Below, piece after piece: positions 17,384-24,793 of a stretch of 36,562 nt of DNA; positions within the stretch are counted from its first letter, which is position 1, and every line of letters begins with the position of its first letter. Position numbers and translations under genes: made by a program. Under the pieces are notes generated by a model. The model ran no database searches and was not told where the DNA came from. It saw only the letters and a program-made list of their open reading frames with translations. The DNA lies in contig NZ_JBMGQR010000041.1 in NCBI RefSeq assembly GCF_049059935.1, positions 1 to 36,562 on the forward strand. The letters run 5' to 3'. The DNA is from JAURVT01 sp049059935 (lineage in GTDB: Bacteria; Actinomycetota; Actinomycetes; Propionibacteriales; Nocardioidaceae).

Positions 17384-18379
17384 ATGAGCGAGATGACGTA
17401 CCGCCCCCTGGGCGACAGCGGCCTGATGGTCTCCGTGGTGGGCGTGGGCTGCAACGCCTTCGGCAGCCGGATCGACGCCGACGCGACGCAGGCCGTCGTC
17501 GACGCCGCGGTGGACGCCGGGGTCACCCTGTTCGACACCGCCGACAGCTACGGGCGCGGCGCGTCCGAGGAGCTGCTCGGACGCGCGCTCGGCAGCCGAC
17601 GTGACGACGTCGTGGTGGCCACCAAGGTCGGCATGGACATGGGCGGCACCAACGGGCCGGACTGGGGCGCGCGGGCGTCGCGTCGCTACGTCAAGCGCGC
17701 CGCCGAGGCGAGCCTGCGGCGGCTCGGCACCGACCACGTCGACCTGCTGCAGCTGCACACCCCCGACGAGGTGACGCCGATCGACGAGACCCTCGAGGCG
17801 ATGACCGAGCTCGTCACCGAGGGGAAGGTGCGCTACCTCGGCTGCTCCAACCTCACCGCGTGGCAGCTCGTCGACGCCGACTGGACGGCGCGCACGTCGG
17901 GCACGCAGCGCTTCGTCTCGGCGCAGAACGAGTACTCGCTCTACAACCGCTCGGCCGAGCTCGAGCTGGTGCCGGCCTGCGAGCAGCTGGGCGTCGGGCT
18001 GCTGCCGTACTTCCCGCTCGCGTACGGCCTGCTCACCGGGAAGTACGCGCGCGGCCAGGCCGCCCCCGAGGGCACACGGCTGGCCGACCCGAGCCAGGCC
18101 CGCCGCCTCGACGGCGCCGACTGGGACCGCGTCGAGGCGCTCCAGCGGTTCGCCGACGAGCGCGACCTGACGATGCTGCAGGTCGCGATCGGCGGGCTCG
18201 CCGCGCAGCCGGCGGTGTCGTCGGTGATCTCCGGCGCCACGAGGGCGTCGCAGGTGACGGCCAACGTCGAGGCCGCCGGGTGGGAGCCCACGCCCGACGA
18301 CCTCGCCGCGCTGGACGACCTCACGTCGTCCGCCCACCTGTCCGGCGGCTACACGACGTTCGCGCCGGCCTCGCGCTGA
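17384..18379 (+). CDS. Aldo/keto reductase
   Basis: 331 residues, NADPH-dependent oxidoreductase of the AKR superfamily. The catalytic tetrad is visible: Asp51 and Tyr56 (FDTADSYGRG), Lys81 (VVATKVGM), His125 (LLQLHTPD). The (beta/alpha)8 layout is complete, with the cofactor end near VSSVISGATRASQV. The sequence style (YRPLGDSGLMVSVVGVGCNAFG) is that of the broad group acting on aldehydes and ketones; the substrate cannot be told. The message appears leaderless. It is transcribed away from tsaD and converges with DoxX across the 84-bp inverted element. It belongs to the group of genes that separates tsaD from rimI. Confidence 0.92.
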   Translation: MSEMTYRPLGDSGLMVSVVGVGCNAFGSRIDADATQAVVDAAVDAGVTLFDTADSYGRGASEELLGRALGSRRDDVVVATKVGMDMGGTNGPDWGARASRRYVKRAAEASLRRLGTDHVDLLQLHTPDEVTPIDETLEAMTELVTEGKVRYLGCSNLTAWQLVDADWTARTSGTQRFVSAQNEYSLYNRSAELELVPACEQLGVGLLPYFPLAYGLLTGKYARGQAAPEGTRLADPSQARRLDGADWDRVEALQRFADERDLTMLQVAIGGLAAQPAVSSVISGATRASQVTANVEAAGWEPTPDDLAALDDLTSSAHLSGGYTTFAPASR

Positions 18380-18396
18380 CGCGGGCCTCGCCCGAC

Positions 18397-18480
18397 CGCC
18401 GAGTGGCGCAGAAGCCGACGCGAGTGGCGCACATCCGGGCCGGACGACGCGTGTCGACCCCGGATCTGCGCCACTCGGCG
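18397..18480 (+). repeat. 84-bp inverted element, copy 1
   Basis: Perfect 16-bp terminal arms CGCCGAGTGGCGCAGA (18397-18412) and TCTGCGCCACTCGGCG (18465-18480), with a third copy of GAGTGGCGCA (18422-18431) inside in the same direction as the left arm. It is 74/84 identical to the reverse complement of 29500-29583. It lies in the gap between convergent genes (aldo/keto reductase and DoxX). Confidence 0.9.
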
Positions 18481-18499
18481 TACCGGGGCGGGGCGGGGG

Positions 18500-18943
18500 T
18501 CAGGCGGCGACGGCGCTGCGGCTGCGCCTGCGGCCCAGGAAGTGGTCGACGCTGAAGCGGCCGGGGCCGGCGGCGGCGACGACGAGCGCGACGATGCCGA
18601 GCAGCAGCACGAACTCGTAGCCGCCGGTGGCGGCGTAGAAGCCCGAGCCGCCGTGCACGAAGACCATCGCGCCGACCATCGTCGCGGCGAAGCCGACGGC
18701 GAACAGCGGGGTCAGGGCGCCCACGACGATCGCGACGCCTCCGACGAGCTCGACGACGATCGCGAACGTGGCCGCGACCGTGGCGAGCGGGATGCCGTTG
18801 CCCTCGAAGCCCTCGGCGGTGCCGCCGATGCCGCCGCCGGTCCACTTCTGCCAGCCGTGCGCGACCATCACCACCCCCAGTCCGACGCGGAGCGCGAGCA
18901 GGGCGAGGTCGTGGAGCGACGCGGGACGGTGCGACAGGGGCAT
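18500..18943 (-). CDS. DoxX family membrane protein
   Basis: 147 residues with four predicted membrane helices (about 13-30, 55-78, 80-100, 108-130). The DoxX-type start LALLALRVGLGVVMVAHGWQK is followed by GIGGTAEGFEGNGIP, which is typical of the family. DoxX proteins are linked to redox or thiol stress at the membrane in actinobacteria; their biochemical role is poorly known. ATG 18943 has GAGAGG about 5 nt upstream. A palindrome lies just before it (18958-18986) and may be an operator. Ends in a basic tail (RRRSRSAVAA). Confidence 0.87.
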   Translation of the reverse strand: MPLSHRPASLHDLALLALRVGLGVVMVAHGWQKWTGGGIGGTAEGFEGNGIPLATVAATFAIVVELVGGVAIVVGALTPLFAVGFAATMVGAMVFVHGGSGFYAATGGYEFVLLLGIVALVVAAAGPGRFSVDHFLGRRRSRSAVAA

Positions 18944-18957
18944 GGTGGCCTCTCGGT

Positions 18958-18986
18958 GGGGAAAGATTGTCTCTTCAACCTTCCCC
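18958..18986. promoter_or_regulatory. Palindromic operator candidate upstream of doxX
   Basis: On the plus strand GGGGAAAGATTG (18958-18969) and CAACCTTCCCC (18976-18986) form an imperfect palindrome (one extra base in the left arm) around a 6-nt centre. Its inner part, TTG-N6-CAA, resembles MarR-type operators. It begins 15 bp before the doxX start codon, where a repressor would act. The regulator is not identified. Confidence 0.45.
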
Positions 18987-19041
18987 GACGACCGGCGGGG
19001 CAAACCCGTTCCCGCGAACGACCGAAGTGAGCCGTGTCTCG

Positions 19042-19812
19042 TCAGGCGTCGCGCTTGGCGGCGCGCTTCGCCGCACGCTTGGCGGCGCGCTCGCGCTTCT
19101 CGGCACCGTCGAGCCGCGCGGCCTCCTCGGGCGTCGGGGCCGAGCCGCCCAGGCGAGCCGGCGCCCACCACTGGCCGGTGGGGTCCAGCGGGTAGCTCGC
19201 CACCGTCTGGTCGAGCAGGCCGCGCATCCGGGTGCGCAGGTCCTCGGTCTCGGCGACGGGGTCCTCGCCGGTCGGGTGGAGGGGCTCCCCGACGGTGAGC
19301 GCGATCGTCCTGCCCCGCGAGAAGTCGCGGGGCTGGTCCTTGGTGTACATCAGCTGGGTGCCCCACAGCACGAGCGGGACGACGGGCACGCCCGCCGCTG
19401 CGGCCATCCGCACGGCGCCGGTCTTGAGCTCCTTGACGTCCATCGAGCGGCTGATCGTGGCCTCGGGGAAGATCCCCACCACCTCGCCCTTGCGCAGGTA
19501 CTCCACCGCGGTCTCGTAGGACTGCAGCCCGTCGGCGCGGTCGACCTCGATGTGGTGCAGCGAGCGCATCAACGGCCCCACGTAGCGGTGGTCGAACAGC
19601 TCGCGCTTGGACATGAACCGCACCAGTCGCTTGCTCGGCTGCGTGGCCAGCCCACCGAAGATGAAGTCGACGTAGCTGATGTGGTTCACCGCCAGCACGG
19701 CGCCGCCGGTGCGGGGCACGTGCTCGGTGCCGGTGGTCTGGAAGCTGATCCCGAGGGCCCGGAACGCCGCCTTCGCGGTGACGATGATGGGCGGGTACGT
19801 GATGTCGAGCAC
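19042..19812 (-). CDS. PlsC-type 1-acyl-sn-glycerol-3-phosphate acyltransferase
   Basis: 256 residues. The acyltransferase motifs are in order: block I NHISYVDF (HX4D, His44 and Asp49), block II near FMSKRELFDHRYVGPLMRSL, block III FPEATISRS (115-123), and block IV VPVVPLVLWGT. The FPEAT variant in place of FPEGT is common in actinobacterial members. It should acylate lysophosphatidic acid or a related glycerol lipid at the membrane. The C-terminus is a charged Ala/Lys/Arg run (KRERAAKRAAKRAAKRDA) that may bind membrane phosphates. The start is GTG 19812; a TAGGCT box sits exactly 6 nt upstream, so the mRNA is probably leaderless. Divergent from the GNAT gene with back-to-back promoters. Confidence 0.9.
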   Translation of the reverse strand: MLDITYPPIIVTAKAAFRALGISFQTTGTEHVPRTGGAVLAVNHISYVDFIFGGLATQPSKRLVRFMSKRELFDHRYVGPLMRSLHHIEVDRADGLQSYETAVEYLRKGEVVGIFPEATISRSMDVKELKTGAVRMAAAAGVPVVPLVLWGTQLMYTKDQPRDFSRGRTIALTVGEPLHPTGEDPVAETEDLRTRMRGLLDQTVASYPLDPTGQWWAPARLGGSAPTPEEAARLDGAEKRERAAKRAAKRAAKRDA

Positions 19813-19834
19813 CGGTGGAGCCTAGCCTGCACAG
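19813..19834. promoter_or_regulatory. Symmetric back-to-back leaderless promoters
   Basis: The 22-bp gap between two divergent GTG codons contains TAGCCT on the plus strand (19823-19828) and TAGGCT on the minus strand (19824-19819). Each is exactly 6 nt from its start codon, and the two overlap by two bases. Only one polymerase could open this DNA at a time, so the acyltransferase and GNAT genes should compete. Confidence 0.7.
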
Positions 19835-20518
19835 GTGCCCGTCGACCCCTACCTGCAGTGGATGATCGGCACGTCGGTCGAGTCGCACCCCCACCGGGGG
19901 GCGACCGTCCACGTCGTCACCACCCTCGGACGCCTCGGCCTGGTCGCTCTGGGCGACGTCGCGGACCAGGCGGACGCGGTCGGCGAGGCGGTCCGTGCCC
20001 TGCGGGCGGACGGGCGCGACCCGCTCCGCGCCAGCGTGCACCCCGGCGCCGCCGACGACGTCACGGTCTGGGACGGGCCGCCCACCGCCTGGGAGTGGAT
20101 GCTCCACGACGGCAGGCCGGTCGAGACCCCGCGCGGCGTCGCCTGGCTCGCCGCGGACCGGTCCGAGGAGCTGACGAGCCTGATCGCCGACCACAGCCCC
20201 ACCGCCCACGCCCGCCCGGGCGATCCCGACGTGCGCGGCTGGGCGGGGGTCGTCGTCGACGACGTGGTGGTGGCCACCGGCGCCGTGGTGGACAGCCCCG
20301 CGGCATGGCCGCACCTGCGGGCGATCGTCACGCACCCGTCCGCCCGGGGACGGGGTCTCGGCACGGCCGTCACCGCCTTCCTCACCGCGGACGCGCTGCG
20401 GCGGGCGGGCGCGTGCAGCCTGTCGATGTACTCGCACAACGACGGCGCGCGGCGGCTGTACGAGCGGCTCGGCTACCGCACCGTCCGCCGGTTCGCCTCG
20501 GCCCCGGTCAGCCGGTGA
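19835..20518 (+). CDS. GNAT family N-acetyltransferase
   Basis: 227 residues. The first half (about 1-125) has no recognised domain. The second half is a GNAT fold: VVVDDVVVATGAVVDS (beta strands), LRAIVTHPSARGRGLGTAVTAFL (acetyl-CoA loop RGRGLG, 171-176), then SLSMYSHNDGARRLYERLGYRTV (the typical N-x-x-A-x-x-x-Y-x-x-x-G-F/Y end). Acceptor unknown. Leaderless GTG start. Its 3' end overlaps the 3' end of rimI on the other strand by 11 nt. Confidence 0.85.
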   Translation: MPVDPYLQWMIGTSVESHPHRGATVHVVTTLGRLGLVALGDVADQADAVGEAVRALRADGRDPLRASVHPGAADDVTVWDGPPTAWEWMLHDGRPVETPRGVAWLAADRSEELTSLIADHSPTAHARPGDPDVRGWAGVVVDDVVVATGAVVDSPAAWPHLRAIVTHPSARGRGLGTAVTAFLTADALRRAGACSLSMYSHNDGARRLYERLGYRTVRRFASAPVSR

Positions 20519-20957
20519 GGCCGAGGGCCAGCACGAGCGCGTCACGACCGTCGGCGTAGTAGGCGCGGCGACGCGAGAGCTCGGCGAAGCCCTCGGAGCG
20601 GTAGAGCGCGAGGGCGGGCTCGTTGTCGGCGGCCACCTCGAGCAGCACGCGCTCGCACCCGCGTCGACGTGCCTCGTCGAGCAGGCCCCGCAGCAGCGCA
20701 CGTCCGGCGCCGGCGCCCCGCCCCGGCGGGGCCACGGCCAGGCGCATCACCTCGGCGACGTCGCCGACCACCATCAGGTCGGCCCAGCCGGCCACCTCGC
20801 CGCGTCCGATCCAGACCAGGACGTGACGGGTGTCCGGCACCTGGTCCAGCTCGGCCCGGACGGTCGCCTCGGACCAGCCCTCGGCGCCGAAGCAGCTCTG
20901 GTCGACCGCCGCGATCGAGCCCGTGTCGAGGGGGCCGGCCAGCTCGACGGCGATCAC
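20508..20957 (-). CDS. rimI: Ribosomal-protein/protein N-acetyltransferase RimI-like
   Basis: 149 residues from a GTG overlapping the tsaB stop (GTGA). GNAT fold with acetyl-CoA loop APPGRGAGAGRALLR (77-91) and the RimI-type C-terminal part VAADNEPALALYRSEGFAELSRRRAYY. RimI acetylates N-terminal Ala of S18 in E. coli and can act more broadly in actinobacteria. Position after tsaE-tsaB is the classic arrangement. Last gene of the eight-gene run that begins with glmS. Tail-to-tail overlap of 11 nt with the GNAT gene. Confidence 0.9.
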   Translation of the reverse strand: MIAVELAGPLDTGSIAAVDQSCFGAEGWSEATVRAELDQVPDTRHVLVWIGRGEVAGWADLMVVGDVAEVMRLAVAPPGRGAGAGRALLRGLLDEARRRGCERVLLEVAADNEPALALYRSEGFAELSRRRAYYADGRDALVLALGLTG

Positions 20958-21613
20958 GACGCGCGCTTGCGCGCTCCGGGCGGCACGGCGTCGGGCCGGC
21001 GCAGGTACAGCGGCTCGGGGTCGACGACGTCGGCGCGACCGCCCGCCACCAGCGCGGCGAGCACCCCGGCGTCGGGGTCGGCGGGGCCGCCGACGCGCGC
21101 GAGGTCGTCGGCGTAGAGGTCGGCGCCGCGCCCGAGCACGGGCACGTCCGGACCGAGGGTCACGGCGAGGTCGGCGGCCCGCGCCACCTGGGGGCCGTCG
21201 GTGCGACGGACGCGGTCGCCGTCGGCGTCGTAGGCGGCCCAGTAGACCTCCTTGCGACGCGCGTCGGTGGCGACGCAGAACCGCCCCGTGCGGCCATCGA
21301 CCCTCGCCTGCTCGGCGACGACGTCGAGGCTGCACACCCCGTGCACCGGCACGCCGAGCGACGCGGCCAGCGTGCGCGCGGTGACGACGCCGACCCGCAG
21401 ACCGGTGAACGGGCCGGGCCCGACGCCGACCGCCACCGCGGTCACGTCGCGCACGGCGCGTCCGGCGTCGGCGAGCGCCCTCGCCACGGCCGGGGCGAGC
21501 TGCTCGCCGTGGTGCATGGCGTCGGCCCCGGTGACCGACGCGACGACGGACGTGCCGTCGTGCAGGGCGACCGAGACGGTGGGTGACGCGGTGTCGAGGG
21601 CGAGGACGAGCAC
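20954..21613 (-). CDS. tsaB: t6A biosynthesis protein TsaB
   Basis: Non-catalytic ASKHA-fold partner that joins TsaD (and TsaE) in tRNA t6A37 synthesis. 219 residues from GTG 21613 (MLVLALDTASPTVSVALHDG), with AGGA 5-6 nt upstream; upstream in-frame residues are unrelated low-complexity. Key segments are HHGEQLAPAVARALADAG and VAVGVGPGPFTGLRVGVVTARTLA (about 60-83), the family signature. Starts 7 nt after the tsaE stop and overlaps rimI. Confidence 0.94.
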   Translation of the reverse strand: MLVLALDTASPTVSVALHDGTSVVASVTGADAMHHGEQLAPAVARALADAGRAVRDVTAVAVGVGPGPFTGLRVGVVTARTLAASLGVPVHGVCSLDVVAEQARVDGRTGRFCVATDARRKEVYWAAYDADGDRVRRTDGPQVARAADLAVTLGPDVPVLGRGADLYADDLARVGGPADPDAGVLAALVAGGRADVVDPEPLYLRRPDAVPPGARKRAS

Positions 21614-21620
21614 GGGGGTC

Positions 21621-22619
21621 CTAGTCGTTCGGGGCCGAGGCGACGTCGGCGAGCAGGGTGGAGCGGAGCGGGGTGCGGGCCCAGCGCGCACCGTGGGGCT
21701 TGACGGTGATGACGCGGGTGTCGTCGCCCGAGCCGGGCACGCCCGCGCCGACGGGGTCCATCACGTCGGCCTGGCGTCGCTCGAGGCGCACCTCGAGCCA
21801 GGCGTCGCTGAGCTGCTCGGCGACGCCGGCGCCCCACTCCACCACGGTGACGGAGTCCTCGAAGGCGGTGTCGAGGTCGAGGTCGTCGAGCTCGGCGACG
21901 TCGTCGAGACGGTAGGCGTCGACGTGCACCAGCGGCGGCCCGTCCACCAGCGACGGGTGGTCGCGCGCGATGACGAACGTGGGGGACGTGATGGGGCCGC
22001 GCACGCCGAGGCCCTTGGCGATGCCCTGCGTCAGCGTGGTCTTGCCGGCGCCGAGCGCGCCGGACATGACGAGCAGGTCGCCCGGGCGCAGGAGGCCGGC
22101 GAGCCGCTCGCCGAACGCGTAGGTGGCCGACGCCGTGTGCATCTCGCGCGCCAGCCAGAGGGTCTTGCCGAACTCGAGCATGTTCCCGTGGGTCTCGACC
22201 ACGTGGTAGCGCCGGCGGCTCCAGAACTCGACGTTCTCGGGCAGCTCCTCGCGCACCTGCAGCCAGATGCCGTCGACCCCGCGCTCCTCGGCGGTGTCCT
22301 CGGCGACGCCGACCATGGCCGAGGCGACGCCGCGGTCCTGGTGGTCGGGGTCGACGCTCACGCGCCGGAAGCCCAGCAGGCCGGGACGGGTCTCGTCGAA
22401 GAGCATCGCGCCGATGGGCTCGCCGCGACGCTCCACCAGCAGCCCGCCGGAGGTCGCGATCGCCGCGGCGATCTTCTCGACGCTCTCCTCGGCCGCGGTC
22501 GACGGCGGGTCGAGCGGCGGGCGGGCACCGAACGAGCGCCGCACGACGTCGAGGACGGCGGCGGCGTCCGACGGCTGCGCGTCGAGCACGTTGAGGGCGT
22601 GGCGGGAGAGGGAAGGCAT
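21621..22619 (-). CDS. tsaE: Fusion of GNAT acetyltransferase and TsaE ATPase
   Basis: 332 residues, about twice a normal TsaE (about 150). Residues 1-150 are a GNAT domain: DAQPSDAAAVLDVVRRSF, FRRVSVDPDHQDRGVASAMVGVA (acetyl-CoA loop, about 85-107) and WSRRRYHVVETHGNMLEF. Residues about 165-332 are TsaE: Walker A GALGAGKTTLTQ (187-198), SPTFVIARDHP, HVDAYRLDD and VTVVEWGAG. TsaE drives ATP-dependent cycling of the TsaB-TsaD complex. No stop or frameshift lies at the junction, so it is a true continuous frame. The ATG overlaps the hydrolase stop by one base (TGATG). The role of the GNAT half is unknown. Confidence 0.93.
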   Translation of the reverse strand: MPSLSRHALNVLDAQPSDAAAVLDVVRRSFGARPPLDPPSTAAEESVEKIAAAIATSGGLLVERRGEPIGAMLFDETRPGLLGFRRVSVDPDHQDRGVASAMVGVAEDTAEERGVDGIWLQVREELPENVEFWSRRRYHVVETHGNMLEFGKTLWLAREMHTASATYAFGERLAGLLRPGDLLVMSGALGAGKTTLTQGIAKGLGVRGPITSPTFVIARDHPSLVDGPPLVHVDAYRLDDVAELDDLDLDTAFEDSVTVVEWGAGVAEQLSDAWLEVRLERRQADVMDPVGAGVPGSGDDTRVITVKPHGARWARTPLRSTLLADVASAPND

Positions 22620-23635
22620 CAGGTGACCCGGTCGACCAGCTTGATCAGGGCCTCGTTCACCTGGTCGTGCCCCTCGAGCATCATCATGTGGCCCGCGCCC
22701 TCGATCGTGACGAGCTCGGCGCCCTCGATCTCCTCGGCGAGCCGGCGACTGTGCTTGTAGACCGTCAGCTGGTCCTTGGTGGCGCCGATGACGACCGTCG
22801 TCTCGCCCGACAGCACACCGAGGGCGTCGAAGAGGTCGAGCGAGGTGAAGTTGGGGTAGAAGTCCCAGAACAGGTGCGTGGGCGCGGCCGAGATCATCTC
22901 GTCGGTCATGTCGGCGTACTTCTCGGGCGTGTGAGGGCCGACCGCGAACCGCTTGGTGAGCGCGTAGGAGTTGACCTTGCGCGCCTGGTCGACCAGGAAC
23001 GTCAGCTTCGACAGGCCGTTGACGAGCACCGGCTGGGTGCGGCTGAGCAGACCGCCCCCGCCGACGAGCTCGCCCGCGCTCGTGCCCATGAGGACGACGC
23101 CCGCGACCCGCGCCCTGACGACGTCGGGGTACTGCTTGGCGAACGCCATCACCGACATGCCGCCCATCGAGTGGCCCACCAGGACGACGGGCCCGGTGGG
23201 CGCGACGGCGTCGAGCACGGCGCGCAGGTCGTGGCCGAGCTGCTCGAGCGTGGCGTGCTGGCGGTCCGAGCGGCCCGACTTGCCGTGCGAGCGCTGGTCG
23301 TAGAGCACCAGCCTGTTGCGTCCGCGGAGGGCGGCGCGCTGGTAGTGCCAGCAGTTCAGGTCGAGCACCCAGCCGTGCACGAACACGACGGTGGGCGCGC
23401 CGTCCTGCGCCTCGTCGTCGGCCTCGTCGACCTCGACGTTGAGCGAGACGCCGTCGTCGGCCATCACCCGGATGGGGGTGGAGTGCAGGGACCCGAAGGT
23501 GGCGGCGTCGCCCCGGCGGGCGCGACGCTTGGTGCGTCCGCGGTCGGACGCGACCTTGGCCGCGGCGGCGGCTCCTGCCGCACCCGCGACCGTCACGCCC
23601 ACCGCCGCCAGCCCACGCCAGCTCATCAGTGCCAT
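22619..23635 (-). CDS. Alpha/beta-fold hydrolase, membrane-anchored
   Basis: 338 residues. One N-terminal hydrophobic helix (about 8-27, LAAVGVTVAGAAGAAAAAKV) without a clear cleavage site, then a basic stretch, suggests a signal anchor. The hydrolase core contains VVFVHGWVLD (oxyanion region, about 83-92), nucleophile Ser156 in GHSMGG, acid Asp288 in GATKDQ and His316 in GAGHMMMLEG. Substrate unknown (ester, lactone or lipid). Start ATG 23635 with a perfect AGGAGG. Lies between alr and tsaE; a hydrolase at this point of the alr-tsaE gene order is common in actinobacteria. Confidence 0.88.
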   Translation of the reverse strand: MALMSWRGLAAVGVTVAGAAGAAAAAKVASDRGRTKRRARRGDAATFGSLHSTPIRVMADDGVSLNVEVDEADDEAQDGAPTVVFVHGWVLDLNCWHYQRAALRGRNRLVLYDQRSHGKSGRSDRQHATLEQLGHDLRAVLDAVAPTGPVVLVGHSMGGMSVMAFAKQYPDVVRARVAGVVLMGTSAGELVGGGGLLSRTQPVLVNGLSKLTFLVDQARKVNSYALTKRFAVGPHTPEKYADMTDEMISAAPTHLFWDFYPNFTSLDLFDALGVLSGETTVVIGATKDQLTVYKHSRRLAEEIEGAELVTIEGAGHMMMLEGHDQVNEALIKLVDRVT

Positions 23636-23662
23636 CGCCTGGTTCCTCCTGGTCCGAGAGTC

Positions 23663-24793
23663 TCAGATCGCCCGGTACGACCGGTGGATCCGACCACCCA
23701 GCCTAGTGACGACCTCGTAGCCGATGGTGGCGGCTGCCTCGGCCCAGTCCTCGGCCGACGGCGCGCCGGGCGCGTCACCGAACAGGACGACGTCGTCGCC
23801 GCGGCTCGCGTCGTCGTCACCGAGGTCGACGACGAGCTGGTCCATGCAGATCCGCCCGACCACCGGACGCAGGCCCGCGGCGGTGGCGACGTGGGCCCGT
23901 CCGGAGGCCCCGCGCAGGAGACCGTCGCCGTAGCCGACGGGCACCAGACCGAGCGTGGTCTCGCGCGGGGCGACCCAGGTGTGGCCGTACGACACCGCGG
24001 TGCCGGCGGGCACGCGCTTGACCGACGCCAGCGCCGCGCGCAGCGTCATGACGGGCCGCAGGCCGAGCGACTCCGCGGTGCCGAGCTCGGGCGAGGGCGA
24101 GATGCCGTACGACGCGATGCCGACCCGCACGAGGTCGTGGTGGGCCGACGGCAGCGTCAGGGTGGCGGCGGAGTTGGACAGGTGGCGCAACGGGACGTCG
24201 AGCCCGGCGTCGGACGCGGTGGCCAGCGCGTCGGCGAACACCTGCTCCTGCGCGGCGTTGGCGGGGTGGCCGGGCTCGTCGGCGCAGGCCAGGTGCGACC
24301 AGACGCCCGTGACGTCGACGCTGCCGGCGTCCCGGGCGGCCACGGCGGCGTCGACCAGCCGTGCCCACTCCGCGCCGAACGCGCCGTTGCGGGACAGGCC
24401 GGTGTCGACCTTGAGCTGGACGCGGGCGCGACGTCCGGCGCGTCCGGCCCCGTCGACCACCTCGGCGAGCTGGTCGGCCGACGACGCCGTGACCTCGACG
24501 TCGGCGCCGACCGCACCGGCGAAGTCGGCGCCGGGGGTGGCGAGCCAGGCCAGGAGCGGTCCGGAGTCGCCGGCGTCGCGCAGGGCTCGGGCCTCGTCGA
24601 GGGTGGCGACACCCAGCCACGCGGCGCCGGCCTCGCGGGCGGCGCGCGCGCACTCGACGGCGCCGTGGCCGTACGCGTCGGCCTTGACGACGGCCATCAG
24701 CGCGCTGCCCGGTGCGCGGGCGGCGAGCACGCCGAGGTTGGCGCGGTAGGCGTCGAGGTCGACGACCGCCTCGGCCATCGGTGTCTCAGCCAC
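23663..24793 (-). CDS. alr: Alanine racemase
   Basis: PLP enzyme making D-Ala from L-Ala for peptidoglycan; 376 residues, normal. PLP lysine Lys37 in AVVKADAYGHG; catalytic Tyr269 in SYGHTW; PLP-phosphate segment HLSNSAATL and RVGIASYG; second-subunit segment GRICMDQLVVDLG. GTG 24793 has GAGGGA 5 nt upstream and overlaps the nnr end by 8 nt; ATG 24778 is a weaker alternative. Neighbours glmS and glmM also feed cell-wall synthesis. Confidence 0.96.
   Translation of the reverse strand: MAETPMAEAVVDLDAYRANLGVLAARAPGSALMAVVKADAYGHGAVECARAAREAGAAWLGVATLDEARALRDAGDSGPLLAWLATPGADFAGAVGADVEVTASSADQLAEVVDGAGRAGRRARVQLKVDTGLSRNGAFGAEWARLVDAAVAARDAGSVDVTGVWSHLACADEPGHPANAAQEQVFADALATASDAGLDVPLRHLSNSAATLTLPSAHHDLVRVGIASYGISPSPELGTAESLGLRPVMTLRAALASVKRVPAGTAVSYGHTWVAPRETTLGLVPVGYGDGLLRGASGRAHVATAAGLRPVVGRICMDQLVVDLGDDDASRGDDVVLFGDAPGAPSAEDWAEAAATIGYEVVTRLGGRIHRSYRAI

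Noticed and set aside
18397..18480. CRISPR repeat or IS terminal inverted repeat
   Set aside because: Only two distant copies, no spacers, no transposase inside or beside; the element is 84 bp in total.
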